Shown: piece after piece, positions 1-8,318 of the stretch
Layout: each line of letters starts with the position of its first letter
How positions within the stretch are numbered: the first letter of the stretch is position 1
From: Vogesella urethralis
GTDB lineage: Bacteria; Pseudomonadota; Gammaproteobacteria; Burkholderiales; Chromobacteriaceae
Assembly (NCBI RefSeq): GCF_007644045.2
Contig: NZ_VMDW02000118.1
Location: forward strand, 114,814-178,813
Length of the DNA: 64,000 bases
Direction of reading: 5' to 3'
Translations under genes and position numbers: made by a program
Notes under the pieces: model-generated
Databases searched by the model: none
Seen by the model: only the letters and a program-made list of their open reading frames with translations
What the model was told of the DNA's origin: nothing

Positions 1-324
1 CGTGTGCGCGGCCTCGTCCAGCCGTGCTCCCTGCATGGCGCCGAAGTGGCGTTCCATCAGCGCGGCGTCGGTGGCCAGCGGCAGGCCGACGGCGTGGGCC
101 AGCGGTACGGCGGTGTCGAAGGCGCGACGCAGTGGGCTGCTGTACAGCACGTCAAAGCGGTGGCCGGCGGCGGCGACGGCGTCTGCCAGCTGGCGCGCCT
201 GGCGCTGGCCTTGCGCATTCAGCGGAATGTCGAGCTGGCCTTGCAGCCGGCGTTCGGCGTTCCAGTCGGTTTCGCCGTGGCGGACCAGGCAGAAGCGGGT
301 GGCAAGGTGGGGCATGGCGGGCAT
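1..324 (-). CDS. Histidine phosphatase family protein (phosphoglycerate mutase-like), C-terminus off the window
   Basis: The minus strand from 324 reads an open frame to the left edge, so at least 108 residues are present and the C-terminus is missing. The catalytic signature LVRHGETDWN lies near residue 13 and a second conserved stretch, YSSPLRRAFDTA, near residue 65. Both are typical of GpmB/CobC-type phosphatases, which form a phospho-histidine intermediate on the RHG histidine. The substrate cannot be told from this fragment; candidates are alpha-ribazole phosphate or a small phosphorylated metabolite. ATG at 324 (MPAMPHL) or at 315 (MPHL) are both possible; neither has a clear ribosome binding site. 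It lies 36 bp downstream of the AEC transporter gene on the same strand and may be cotranscribed with it. Confidence 0.85.
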   Translation of the reverse strand, partial: MPAMPHLATRFCLVRHGETDWNAERRLQGQLDIPLNAQGQRQARQLADAVAAAGHRFDVLYSSPLRRAFDTAVPLAHAVGLPLATDAALMERHFGAMQGARLDEAAHT

Positions 325-360
325 GGTCGGGTGTCGGGGTGGTTAGTGTACCCGACTGGC

Positions 361-1236
361 TCAGGCCAGCGCGACTGCCAGGCCCAGTGGCACGAACAGC
401 AGGCTGGCGAGGTTGCCGATCAGCACGATGGACGCCATGCGTTCCGGTTCTTGCCGGTACAACTCGGCCATCAGGAAGTTCAGCACCGCCGGCGGCAGCA
501 CGCCAAACAGCACCAGCAACGCGTGTTGCTGGCTGTCCAGCTGCAGCAGTGGCGATACCAGCAGCGCGCCGGCCAGGCCGGTCAGCGGGCATAGCACCGC
601 GCCCAGCACGCCGATGCGCCAGCCGGCCAGACTGACGTCCAGCATGCGTACGCCCAGGGCAAACAGCATCAGCGGGATGGTCATGTCGCCCAGCATCTTG
701 GCCCCCAGCATCAGCCAGTCTGGCAGGTGCCAGCCTGCCACGCCAAACAGCAAGCCCAGCGCGGTGGCGATGACGATGGGGTTGCGTGCCAGCCCGCGCC
801 AGCTGGTGTGCCGGTTGAAGATGAAGGCGCCTAGGGTGAAGTGCAGCAGGTTGGAGATGACGAACAGCACCACAAAGGCGTTGAAACCATCGCGGCCAAA
901 GGCCAGCAGCGCCAGCGGCAGCCCCATGTTGCCGCAGTTGTTGAACATGACCGGCGGCAGTAGCGTGCGCGGGCTGACGCCGGCCAGCCGGCACAGCGGC
1001 CAGGCCAGCAGGCCGGAGACGGCCACCACCAGCGCGGCGGCGGGCAGCAGCTTCCATTGTGCCAGCAGCTGGAAGTCGCGCGCCGACAGGGCGGTGAATA
1101 CCAGTAGCGGTACGCAGACGTCCATGTTCAGCTTGTTGGCTGCCCGCATGTCGGGCTTGGCGTGGCGAGCGTACAGCCAGCCGGCCAGTACGATCAGCAG
1201 AACCGGCAGGATGATGGTGAGGATGCGTTCGATCAT
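361..1236 (-). CDS. AEC (auxin efflux carrier) family transporter
   Basis: 291 residues, almost entirely hydrophobic, with about eight to ten predicted membrane segments in the usual two-half AEC fold. The first half contains NNCGNMGLPLALLAFG (about residues 100-115), the conserved Asn/Gly/Pro crossover motif of this family. AEC proteins are inner-membrane carriers for small organic anions such as malonate or auxin-like acids; the substrate here is not predictable. Its length is typical. It is followed on the same strand by the phosphatase at 324. An intergenic stretch of 115 bp separates it from dgt, which lies upstream on the same strand. Confidence 0.85.
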   Translation of the reverse strand: MIERILTIILPVLLIVLAGWLYARHAKPDMRAANKLNMDVCVPLLVFTALSARDFQLLAQWKLLPAAALVVAVSGLLAWPLCRLAGVSPRTLLPPVMFNNCGNMGLPLALLAFGRDGFNAFVVLFVISNLLHFTLGAFIFNRHTSWRGLARNPIVIATALGLLFGVAGWHLPDWLMLGAKMLGDMTIPLMLFALGVRMLDVSLAGWRIGVLGAVLCPLTGLAGALLVSPLLQLDSQQHALLVLFGVLPPAVLNFLMAELYRQEPERMASIVLIGNLASLLFVPLGLAVALA

Positions 1237-1351
1237 GATGGCGGGCCGGAAAGAGGAATGGGCATTGTGCTGCCAGACCGTAACGAGGCGGGCGAGGGTT
1301 TACCCTTGGTCTGGCGATGGGCTGGCGAACAGGCTGTTCGCCAGTACGGGT

Positions 1352-2716
1352 TCACAAGATGCCGACGCCGGAAATCTCTCGTGCTAGGTTGGCCGCGTAG
1401 TTGTCGGTCATGGCACCGATGTAATCCAGCACGCCCATATAGGCTTGGTACAGGGTCTGGTCATCGTGCAGCGGGCGCGGTAGCAGCCCTAATGCTAGTG
1501 CCTGTCGCGGGCTAAGCGCGGCCTCGCCGCCGCTGATGCGGGCATGCACTGCCGGCACCAGCACGTCGAGTACGGTGGCGATGCAAGGGTAGGATGCCAG
1601 CTCGGTTACCAGCTTGGTGCGGTGGCGGTACACCTTCTGGCTGGCCAGCGCCTTGGCGTCCTGCAGGGTTTGCTTGATGTCCGGCGCGCAGACGTCGATC
1701 AGGTCTTTGCCCGGGAAGGTGCCGGCCAGCAGCGTGTCCTGGTGCAGCATGAATTTCTCGGCTACCTCGGCCACGCAGCGGCCAACCGCTATCCCGCGCA
1801 GCATGGCGCATTTCTGGCTGATGTCCTGGGTTTGCCAGACGCGTTCGGTTTCGCCGAAGTGGCTGAACAGCATTTCGAACTCGCGTACGTCAAGAATGCC
1901 GATTTCGACCGCGTCCTCCAGGTCGAGGATGGCGTAGCAGATGTCGTCGGCCGCTTCCATCAGGTAGGACAGCGGGTGGCGGCACCATTCGCGTTCGCCC
2001 TTGCGCAGCAGGCCCAGCTCGGCGGCGACGCGTTCGAAATAGGGCAGCTCGGTGCGGTAGATGTTGAACTTGCCTCGTGCCTGCGCGCGCGGGGCGTCTG
2101 ATGTCCACGGGTACTTGATCAGCGCGCCGAGGGCGGCGCTGGTTAGCCGCATGCCGCCTTCGCCCTGGTACATCTCCAGGCTGGCGACCATGCGCAGGCC
2201 GTGGGCGTTGCCTTCGTAAGTCTGGATGTCATGCCGTTCGGCGTCGCTCAAACCAGCCAGCAGCGCCGCGTGGCGCGGGTCTCGGAACCACTCGCGCAGC
2301 GCGTCCTCGCCGGTGTGGCCGAACGGCGGGTTGCCGATGTCGTGCGCCAGGCAGGCCACTTGCACCGCACCGCCGATATCGAACGGCGTATAGCCGTCCG
2401 GCAGCAGGCCCTGCGTCTGCATCATCGCGCCCACGCGGTTGCCCAGGCTGCGGCCAACGCTGGCCACTTCCACGCTATGGGTGAGCCGGTTGTGGGTGTG
2501 GTCGTTCGGCGCCAGCGGGTGAACCTGGGTCTTGCGCCCCAGACGGCGGAAGGCGCTGGAAAACACCACGCGGTCGTGGTCGATGTGGAAATCGCTGCGC
2601 AGGCCGGCTGCGCCTTCCAGTGTGGCCGGGGTGCGCGTTTCGCGGATGTCGTCGCCAGCCACCTTGAAACGGCGGGTGGACAGCAGTTGCGGCCAGTGCA
2701 TGCGGTCGGTGCTCAT
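1352..2716 (-). CDS. dgt: Deoxyguanosinetriphosphate triphosphohydrolase (dGTPase)
   Basis: 454 residues. It hydrolyses dGTP (or other dNTPs) to the nucleoside and triphosphate and so helps control dNTP pools. The HD-domain metal site is visible: THSVEVASVGRSLG near residue 80 and LAHDIGNPPFGHTGE near residue 120, followed by an insert with YEGNAHGLR typical of dGTPases. The ATG at 2716 is chosen because AAGG lies seven bases upstream. A frame open up to 2854 exists, but its first 46 residues look non-conserved. The 3' end contains two copies of the window-wide 10-mer GGTTGGCCGC/GCGGCCAACC (1387 and 1778), and another lies upstream at 2776. Confidence 0.93.
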   Translation of the reverse strand: MSTDRMHWPQLLSTRRFKVAGDDIRETRTPATLEGAAGLRSDFHIDHDRVVFSSAFRRLGRKTQVHPLAPNDHTHNRLTHSVEVASVGRSLGNRVGAMMQTQGLLPDGYTPFDIGGAVQVACLAHDIGNPPFGHTGEDALREWFRDPRHAALLAGLSDAERHDIQTYEGNAHGLRMVASLEMYQGEGGMRLTSAALGALIKYPWTSDAPRAQARGKFNIYRTELPYFERVAAELGLLRKGEREWCRHPLSYLMEAADDICYAILDLEDAVEIGILDVREFEMLFSHFGETERVWQTQDISQKCAMLRGIAVGRCVAEVAEKFMLHQDTLLAGTFPGKDLIDVCAPDIKQTLQDAKALASQKVYRHRTKLVTELASYPCIATVLDVLVPAVHARISGGEAALSPRQALALGLLPRPLHDDQTLYQAYMGVLDYIGAMTDNYAANLAREISGVGIL

Positions 2717-2775
2717 GATCATGCCTTGCAAGAGGGGATGACGGCATGATGCCAGAATCGCGGCCCGGGCTGTAA

Positions 2776-2785
2776 GGTTGGCCGC
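2776..2785 (+). repeat. Intergenic copy of the GGTTGGCCGC 10-mer
   Basis: Reads AAGGTTGGCCGCAG in its extended form, 60 bp upstream of the dgt start and before the divergent MFS gene. It is preceded by a short partner GCGGCC at 2760-2765, giving a weak inverted repeat. See the findings for the window-wide distribution. Confidence 0.8.
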
Positions 2786-2942
2786 AGGCTGCATTGCTGG
2801 CGCTGCGGCCTTGCGCGTAAGGCAGGCCGGTGCTTGCGTGCGGTGAGGTGGCATTAAATAAATAAAATTGTTTACTTAATTAGCCAAACAAGCGTAGCCT
2901 GTATTTATCGATATAGCCGGCCTGCACCGGCGAAAGCCTCCG

Positions 2943-4160
2943 ATGACTGCTGCACACCCCAAACTGATCCTGTTGGCCATTTGCCTGGTGGCCTTGATGA
3001 GCACGGCCGGCGTGGCCATGCCTTACCCAATCCTGGCGCCCATCTTCGTGGATGCGCCAGCCGATGGTTTCAACCACTTTGCCGGCTTGCCGCCCAAGCT
3101 GTTGCTGGGCATTGCACTGGCGGCCAACCCGCTGGGCATTTTGCTGGGCAGCAGCTTCATCGGCGCGCTGTCCGATCGCCTGGGTCGCCGCCGCGTGCTG
3201 CTGGCTACGCTGACGCTGACCTTGCTGGGCTATCTGCTGACTGCGTGGGCCTTGCATATGCGCTGGTACTGGCTGTTTGCCTTTGCCCGTTTCCTGACCG
3301 GGGTGACCGAGGGCAATGTAGCGGTGGCGCGGGCCATCGTGGCCGACCTGCACCCGCAGCTTGATCGCGCGCGCAGCTTTGCCATCCTGAACGCGGTGCT
3401 GTACATGGGCTGGTTGGTGGGGCCGATGATAGGCGGTTTTACCTTGCCGCTGGGCGAGCCGGTGCCGTTCATGATCGGCGCGCTGACGCTGCTGCCTTGT
3501 CTGGCCATCCTGCTGTGGGTGTTGCCGGAAACCGGAGCCATCCCCGGCCTCGCCGGAAAATCGGTACTGGCCACCGTGCGCGAGCAGCATGCTTTCCGCC
3601 TGCTGCGGCAGGATCACACGCTGGCGGCGCTGTTCTGGATGCAGCTGGTGTTCGCGCTGGGTGTCAACGCTTTTTACGAGTTTTACCCGCTGTGGCTGGT
3701 GGAGTTTGCGCGGCTGGACAGTACCGGCATTGCCTGGGTCACCGCCGGCTTGTGCCTGGTGATGACGCTGAGCAGCACACTGGTGGGCAAGCTGGGCATG
3801 GGGGCCGACCCGCTGCGGCGCGCGCGACAGCAGGCGGTAATGCTAGGTTTGGGTTTGCTGCTGTTTGTGGCGTTACCGCCGGCAGCCGGCTTGTGGTTGA
3901 TGATCGTGCTGGGTTTGCCGCTGGCTATCTACAACGCGGTGTTGCCGAGCTGGTGTGCCGAGCGCTTTGCGGCGTACGGGCAGGGCAGCGTGATGGGTTT
4001 GCTGAGTACCATTTTCTGTATCAGCAATGTATCGATTGCCATTCTGGGCAGCCTGCTGACCTTGCTGGACACTCGTCTTACCATCGCGCTGGGTGGCTGC
4101 ATGTGCCTGCTGGCGGTGATCATGCTCAATCGTTTGTTGCGTAGCGGGAGGGAGGCGTGA
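2943..4160 (+). CDS. MFS transporter, drug/tetracycline exporter-like
   Basis: 405 residues with about twelve hydrophobic segments. The cytoplasmic loop 2-3 carries MFS motif A (GALSDRLGRRRVLL, about residues 72-85), and FARFLTGVTEGN follows in TM4, as in the TCR/Tet-like and multidrug proton antiporters. It probably exports a small organic compound across the inner membrane using proton motive force; the substrate is unknown. A weak purine-rich site (GAAAG) precedes the ATG, and an AT-rich promoter region lies at 2850-2900, divergent from dgt. Its TGA overlaps the ATG of the next gene by one base, so the exporter and the downstream regulator are translationally coupled. The regulator may therefore control the exporter. 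Confidence 0.88.
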   Translation: MTAAHPKLILLAICLVALMSTAGVAMPYPILAPIFVDAPADGFNHFAGLPPKLLLGIALAANPLGILLGSSFIGALSDRLGRRRVLLATLTLTLLGYLLTAWALHMRWYWLFAFARFLTGVTEGNVAVARAIVADLHPQLDRARSFAILNAVLYMGWLVGPMIGGFTLPLGEPVPFMIGALTLLPCLAILLWVLPETGAIPGLAGKSVLATVREQHAFRLLRQDHTLAALFWMQLVFALGVNAFYEFYPLWLVEFARLDSTGIAWVTAGLCLVMTLSSTLVGKLGMGADPLRRARQQAVMLGLGLLLFVALPPAAGLWLMIVLGLPLAIYNAVLPSWCAERFAAYGQGSVMGLLSTIFCISNVSIAILGSLLTLLDTRLTIALGGCMCLLAVIMLNRLLRSGREA

Positions 4161-4783
4161 TGGCTGGTGTCGATAAGGTACTGTACCTGCTGAAAACCCG
4201 CGGCGAGCAGACTGCACAAACGCTGGCCGAGTTGCTGCAGCTTACCAGTATGGGCGCGCGCAAACATTTGGAGGCGTTGCAGCAGCGTGGCCTGGTGTGT
4301 AGTGAAGACAGGCCGGCGGGTAAGGGGCGCCCGGCGCGCTACTGGCAGCTGACCGAAGCCGGGCACGCCCGTTTTCCGGACCGGCATGGCGAGTTGACCG
4401 CCCAGTTGCTGGTCTTGTTGCGGGAAACGGCGGGCGAAGCGGCGGTGGAGGCCTTGATTACCGCCCGCGAACAACAGGCCATGGCGGTGTACCGCGCCGG
4501 CATGGCCGCTGCGGCCAACCTGCCGGCGCGGCTACAGCGTCTGGCGCAAATGCGCAGTGACGAGGGCTATATGGCCGAGCTGACCCAGGACGGCGATAGT
4601 TGGCTGCTGATAGAAAACCACTGCCCGATCTGTGTCGCGGCGCGTGCCTGCCAGGGTTTCTGCCGTTCGGAGCTGCAGCAGTTTGCTGCCTTGTTGCCGC
4701 AGGCCGAAGTCCGCCGCGAAGCGCACTTGCTACAGGGTGGCCAGCGCTGCGTTTACCGCATCGTGCCCCTGAACGCTAACTAG
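4160..4783 (+). CDS. ArsR/SufR-like winged-helix regulator with C-terminal cysteine cluster
   Basis: 207 residues. The N-terminus is a winged helix-turn-helix (AQTLAELLQLTSMGARKHLEALQQRG, about residues 17-42, with a GKGRPARYW wing). The C-terminal part contains HCPICVAARACQGFC, a four-cysteine cluster resembling the Fe-S-binding region of SufR-type regulators (COG2345). This suggests redox or metal sensing, by inference. The start is taken at ATG 4160, overlapping the MFS stop (TGATG), with GGGAGG upstream; a GTG at 4157 would add one residue. Oddity: the stop codon TAG consists of the TA target duplication plus the first base of an inserted repeat element. The native C-terminus may therefore have been longer or different. 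Confidence 0.85.
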   Translation: MAGVDKVLYLLKTRGEQTAQTLAELLQLTSMGARKHLEALQQRGLVCSEDRPAGKGRPARYWQLTEAGHARFPDRHGELTAQLLVLLRETAGEAAVEALITAREQQAMAVYRAGMAAAANLPARLQRLAQMRSDEGYMAELTQDGDSWLLIENHCPICVAARACQGFCRSELQQFAALLPQAEVRREAHLLQGGQRCVYRIVPLNAN

Positions 4784-5047
4784 GGCCTGTTAACGCAATT
4801 TTTGATGTGGTGGCGCTTGCCAGGCGGTGGCAATGCACGAAACCCGGGTGCAGCGGGGCGATGCCTGCCGGTACGGTTTGACAAAGCAGTGCCCCGCCTG
4901 GCGTGCGCCCTGAAGGGCAGGCCCGATAAGCTTCACACTGCGGCGTTGTCAGGCTTTCGCCGGGCACCACCCAGTGCATCGCTTTCGGCCTGGTATTGGA
5001 AAACTTATCGAGCCTGCGCCGCGACAATCAATAGTGTTAATAGGCCC
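4783..5047. mobile_element. 265-bp MITE-like element with terminal inverted repeats and TA target duplication
   Basis: The left end reads GGGCCTGTTAACGC (4783-4796) and the right end GTGTTAATAGGCCC (5034-5047). These are 14-bp terminal inverted repeats with two mismatches. Both are flanked by TA (4781-4782 and 5048-5049) in a YTAR context, as expected for IS5-family, IS427-like elements. The interior has no convincing reading frame, so it would be a non-autonomous MITE mobilised in trans. Family assignment is inference from end sequence and target site only. Confidence 0.65.
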
Positions 5048-5049
5048 TA

Positions 5050-5357
5050 ATACTTGCCCGCTCGCTGGTGGCGCTGTGCAGGCCGAAGGGTTTTGTAGCA
5101 GATGGACGTGGCGCGTACACATCGTGTCTCGCCGAATAGCTTGGTTGTTCGCTGCCCTCGCAACACCTCGACCTGTCAGCGGGCAGAACACTGCTTGGAC
5201 AAAGCAGGCAGTTGAAGATTATCCCAAGATGGACATCCATGCTGAGCCAGCGTCAGGCTAAGTGGGGTAAGGCAGGTATACGAGTGCTGCCTGCTTTTTG
5301 CTGACTTGTGTGCTTACTTACACCGGTGGAACCACTGTGAACTGGCGAATGGTGGAA
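5050..5357. other. Non-coding stretch, nothing recognised
   Basis: About 300 bp between the MITE-like element and the terminator of the next gene. Short frames exist on both strands, but none has a plausible start site, conserved-looking sequence or operon context. I see no RNA gene here. Confidence 0.5.
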
Positions 5358-5382
5358 ATAAAAAAACCCCGCCTAGGCGGGG
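5358..5382 (-). terminator. Rho-independent terminator of the 5401-6282 gene
   Basis: A GC-rich perfect palindrome CCCCGCCTAGGCGGGG (5367-5382) is followed on the minus strand by a run of eight T residues (A residues 5359-5366 on the plus strand). Confidence 0.9.
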
Positions 5383-5400
5383 TGAATGCGAGTTTCCTGC

Positions 5401-6282
5401 TCAGATTGTCACCGTGATGCGAGCGGGTGATTTATTGGGACTGGGGGTGGGAATCTCGTAACCCAGCATGAACAACGCCGATTCGAACTTGCGCAGGGCG
5501 TCCGGTTTTTGGCACCAGCTAGCACGGGAGTTGGCCAGCGCTTCATTCACCACCCAGCTGGCACGGATTTTCCATTCGGCATGGAAGCGGCTGCGGTTGG
5601 CCAGTTGTTTGAAGTGCAGCAATTCGGTGCTGGGGTTGCGGTTCATGGTGGAGGCACCTGGTGCCCAAGGGAAGCACAGCTCCTCCGGCAGCAGAATGCG
5701 GCGGCTTTCGCAGAACTGGCGCACCAGATAGCCCATGGCGGCGCCTGTGCGGCCATCGTAGATCATCACGTTGTCTGCCGCGAGCGCATAGACCTTGGTA
5801 AAGCCGGCGTTCATGCGCAGTTCGCCGTCAAAGCGTGCCACGTCCGGTTCGTCCGATTGCAGGATGTCGAGGGCCTGCTTGATCTTGTTCACCAGATGCG
5901 TCTGGTTGTGGCGTGCCCAGTCGCGGTTAAGGGTGTAAAGCTTGATGACTTTGCCGCCTGAGCCCCAGAGCAGGATCTCGTCGATGACGCTGACCAGCGC
6001 CGGAGCATTGTTGTTAGCCAGTGCCTCGCGCAGGCGGCTGCGAAGGCTGCTGAGTTGAACCTGGTTTTCCTCGTAATAGTTGCCATTCCAGTAAAAGCGG
6101 GCGAAGGCTTGTTCCAGGGTGCTGGCAAAAAAATCCCGGTCGTAATTGGCCGGCAGGATCTTGTCACGAACCTTGAATGCGTGATCGCCGAAACTTTCAC
6201 CGTCCATCCAGCTGGTCAGCTGTCCGATGAATTCCTGGACAGGCTGGCGCTGAAGATAATCTGTTTTGTTTGTTAAATTCAT
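5401..6282 (-). CDS. Conserved-looking hypothetical protein, unknown function
   Basis: 293 residues, soluble, with no signal peptide or membrane segment. I do not recognise the family. Visible features are aromatic-rich FARFYWNGNYYEENQ (about residues 60-74), an acidic helical middle and a C-terminal region with CFPWAPGAST. A complete promoter-to-terminator unit surrounds it: an AT-rich upstream region and a strong terminator at 5358. It stands alone, with no operon partners, between the MITE-like element and a region of unusually low GC (about 6380-6570), so recent acquisition is possible. The ATG at 6282 is the only reasonable start; no strong ribosome binding site is visible. Confidence 0.75.
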   Translation of the reverse strand: MNLTNKTDYLQRQPVQEFIGQLTSWMDGESFGDHAFKVRDKILPANYDRDFFASTLEQAFARFYWNGNYYEENQVQLSSLRSRLREALANNNAPALVSVIDEILLWGSGGKVIKLYTLNRDWARHNQTHLVNKIKQALDILQSDEPDVARFDGELRMNAGFTKVYALAADNVMIYDGRTGAAMGYLVRQFCESRRILLPEELCFPWAPGASTMNRNPSTELLHFKQLANRSRFHAEWKIRASWVVNEALANSRASWCQKPDALRKFESALFMLGYEIPTPSPNKSPARITVTI

Positions 6283-6620
6283 TCTTCAACAGGACCTTAT
6301 AGCAAGAGAGCGGTAAGTGGTGCTCGTACATCTCGTTCGGCCAGCGTTCTCTGATAAAGGCGTAAGTGCGCGGCTCAATATATATTTTCTCACAATCAGA
6401 TCTTTTCACAACCCTTCAAAATGACGAATGAATTCTTAGCTGCGACAATAATGCCAATTGGAATACATATTAAATCAAATGATTTAAGAACATTTACTAA
6501 TACTTTTAAGTTGGGATGGCTTAGCACGGATGTGGTGCAAAAATTTTTTGCTGAATTTTGTTGCTTTTTGGCAACCCAAAGTACAATCGGGCCCATGTTG
6601 CAGCAGGGGAGGTGAAAGAG
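6283..6620. other. AT-rich intergenic promoter region
   Basis: 338 bp, strikingly AT-rich from about 6380 to 6570 compared with the rest of the window. It must hold divergent promoters for the 5401-6282 gene and the DUF1857 gene. A possible plus-strand promoter is TTGCTT (6561-6566) and TACAAT (6582-6587), but the 15-bp spacing is short. A 64-codon frame at 6421 has no ribosome binding site and is not called. Confidence 0.4.
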
Positions 6621-7106
6621 ATGAGGTTTGAGCACCTGGTAAAGATGTACGACGAGCTGGCGCCGCAGCCTTTGATCACGCGCCGGCAGCTGTGGCAAGG
6701 GCTGGTGCTGCGTGCCGAGGACCCGTGCCGTTTCGACGAGAACATCTCGTCGTCGACGATCCTGGCCTATGACGAGCGCGGCTTGCGCAGGGAAGTATCC
6801 TTCGGTCAGCTGGTGGTGCGCGAGAGTGTAGGTTTTGAGCCGGAAAAATCGGTCCGCTACGAAACCGAGCCTAGCGAACAACACCCTCCCAGCAAATTAG
6901 GCATGTTTATCGAAGAGCCGCAGCCGGGGCATTTGTTCATCCGCTTCGTCTACGAGAACGATTTGCCTGATGCAGCGGTCACAGACGATACCAATGATCC
7001 GGGCTATTACGTGCCTTACTTGAAGGCGGCATACAAGCAGGCTGATCTGCATACTGCCCAGGTCATTCTGTCGCTGGCGCAGGAAGGTGCGTTGGGCTCT
7101 GCATAA
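6621..7106 (+). CDS. DUF1857 / AtaL-like SRPBCC-fold protein
   Basis: 161 residues. It begins MRFEHLVKMYDEL and contains RRQLWQGLVLRAEDP (about residues 21-35), LRREVSFGQLVVRE and a closing HLFIRFVYE. This is the pattern of the DUF1857 family, a START/SRPBCC-like hydrophobic-pocket fold. No catalytic role is established for bacterial members. The ATG at 6621 follows GGAGGTG with seven bases spacing; an in-frame upstream start at 6558 lacks this. It precedes a cytochrome c' gene on the same strand by 54 bp, but no functional link is evident. Confidence 0.85.
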   Translation: MRFEHLVKMYDELAPQPLITRRQLWQGLVLRAEDPCRFDENISSSTILAYDERGLRREVSFGQLVVRESVGFEPEKSVRYETEPSEQHPPSKLGMFIEEPQPGHLFIRFVYENDLPDAAVTDDTNDPGYYVPYLKAAYKQADLHTAQVILSLAQEGALGSA

Positions 7107-7160
7107 GGTCTTTTGCAGCTTGGCTGCATATTGCTTTCACATTGCTTGAGTTGGACAAAG

Positions 7161-7589
7161 ATGAAAAAACTGTTTGCTGCTGTGGTGTTGTCGGCGTTGT
7201 GTGCGCAGGCAATGGCGGGCGCCGGCGAGGATCGTCAGCGTAGTTTCAAGAAGGTGCTACTGAGCTATGAGCCGATCGGGGTGATGCTGCGGGATGGCCC
7301 GTTCCGCAAGGAGCAGTTCATCAAGCACGCCGATGCCCTGAAGCTGGTGTCACGCGAGCCGTTCAAACTGTTTGCGCCGAATAGCATCGATGCAGTCAGC
7401 CGCGCCAAGCCGGAAATCTGGAGTCAGGCTGCCAAATGGAAGCAGGAGGAGGCACGATTCCTGCAGGCGGTGGATGCTTTGCAGGCTGGCGCACGCAGTG
7501 ATGACTTGGCTGCCGTGAAAATGAAATATGCCGCCATAACGCAAAGCTGTAAGAGCTGTCACGACGCATTCCGTGGTCCCAAAAAGTAG
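7161..7589 (+). CDS. Cytochrome c' (class II c-type cytochrome), periplasmic
   Basis: 142 residues with a clear Sec signal peptide (MKKLFAAVVLSALCAQAMA, cleavage after residue 19). The single haem-binding motif CKSCH lies at the extreme C-terminus, as in the four-helix-bundle cytochromes c'. Members bind haem c in the periplasm and can bind NO or CO; a role in NO protection is the usual proposal. It faces a second cytochrome c' gene (7789-8220) across a shared bidirectional terminator. The two mature proteins share the RK-x-x-F, KPEIWS and CH-DxFR patterns, so they are paralogues. Confidence 0.9.
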   Translation: MKKLFAAVVLSALCAQAMAGAGEDRQRSFKKVLLSYEPIGVMLRDGPFRKEQFIKHADALKLVSREPFKLFAPNSIDAVSRAKPEIWSQAAKWKQEEARFLQAVDALQAGARSDDLAAVKMKYAAITQSCKSCHDAFRGPKK

Positions 7590-7745
7590 GCTCGGCGAGC
7601 AAGACCGATGACTGGCGCTGTTTTACGCATGGAGGCGGGTTTGTCTTGCAAGTAGCAAGGTGCACATGCAAGTGCAGGCGTGAAGCGGTGCGGCATTGCC
7701 GAAATGGACCAGCGTTGGGCCATGCTCCGTCGACAGGCTGAAATG

Positions 7746-7773
7746 AAAAAAGACCCGGCTAGCCGGGTCTTTT
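7746..7773. terminator. Bidirectional terminator between the two cytochrome c' genes
   Basis: A perfect 10-bp palindrome, AGACCCGGCT/AGCCGGGTCT (7751-7770), is flanked by A5 on the left and T-rich sequence on the right. It can terminate both convergent genes. Confidence 0.9.
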
Positions 7774-7788
7774 GTATGGTGACGCTGA

Positions 7789-8220
7789 TCAGTCCTTGCG
7801 GAAGCTGTCGTGGCAGGTCTTACAGGTTTTCATCACTGCGCCAAACTGTGGCTTGACGTCATCCAGGCTCTTGGCGCCGGCGGCAACTTGTTTCAGTTTG
7901 GCTACTTCGGCTTTGTGGCTATCAACAGCAGCTTTGAACTCGGCCGGCTTGCTCCAGATTTCCGGTTTGGCGTCAGTTTTGCCCTTGTCACTGCCTGGCG
8001 TGAAATGTTGCCACGGCTGCTGGGCCAGCTCGTCCAGGTGAGCGGCCATTTTGGCGAATTCGTCCTTGTTGAACGGGGTTTCGCCTTTCACTACTTTGGA
8101 CATCGGGCCTACGGTTTTCTTGTATTGCTCGAACACTTCCTTGCGGGCCTTGATCGGGTCGGCAGCCATTGCGGGCGCCAGCATGGCACAGGAAAGAACA
8201 GCCAGAATCAGTTTTTTCAT
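7789..8220 (-). CDS. Cytochrome c' (class II c-type cytochrome), second copy
   Basis: 143 residues: signal peptide MKKLILAVLSCAMLAPAMA, then a mature four-helix protein ending in CKTCHDSFRKD, with the single CxxCH at the C-terminus. The Met corresponding to the usual axial-side region is at KTVGPMSKVVKG. The ATG at 8220 is preceded by GAGGTG on the minus strand; the frame extends further upstream, but without a start site of similar quality. It is convergent with its paralogue at 7161-7589 and divergent from zur, sharing the 8221-8371 control region. The nearby Zur box is closer to zur. Confidence 0.92.
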   Translation of the reverse strand: MKKLILAVLSCAMLAPAMAADPIKARKEVFEQYKKTVGPMSKVVKGETPFNKDEFAKMAAHLDELAQQPWQHFTPGSDKGKTDAKPEIWSKPAEFKAAVDSHKAEVAKLKQVAAGAKSLDDVKPQFGAVMKTCKTCHDSFRKD

Positions 8221-8318
8221 TGCTACACCTCGTTTCGGGCAGGGTCGGATTGGGATGGCTAGAGCATAGCATAGTATGTCAGCGGGTTTGCTTACGCAGG
8301 TATTAACGCTTGTGAATA

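Noticed and set aside
6421..6615. 64-codon frame in the AT-rich upstream region
   Set aside because: No ribosome binding site, overlaps the promoter region of the DUF1857 gene, no recognisable sequence.
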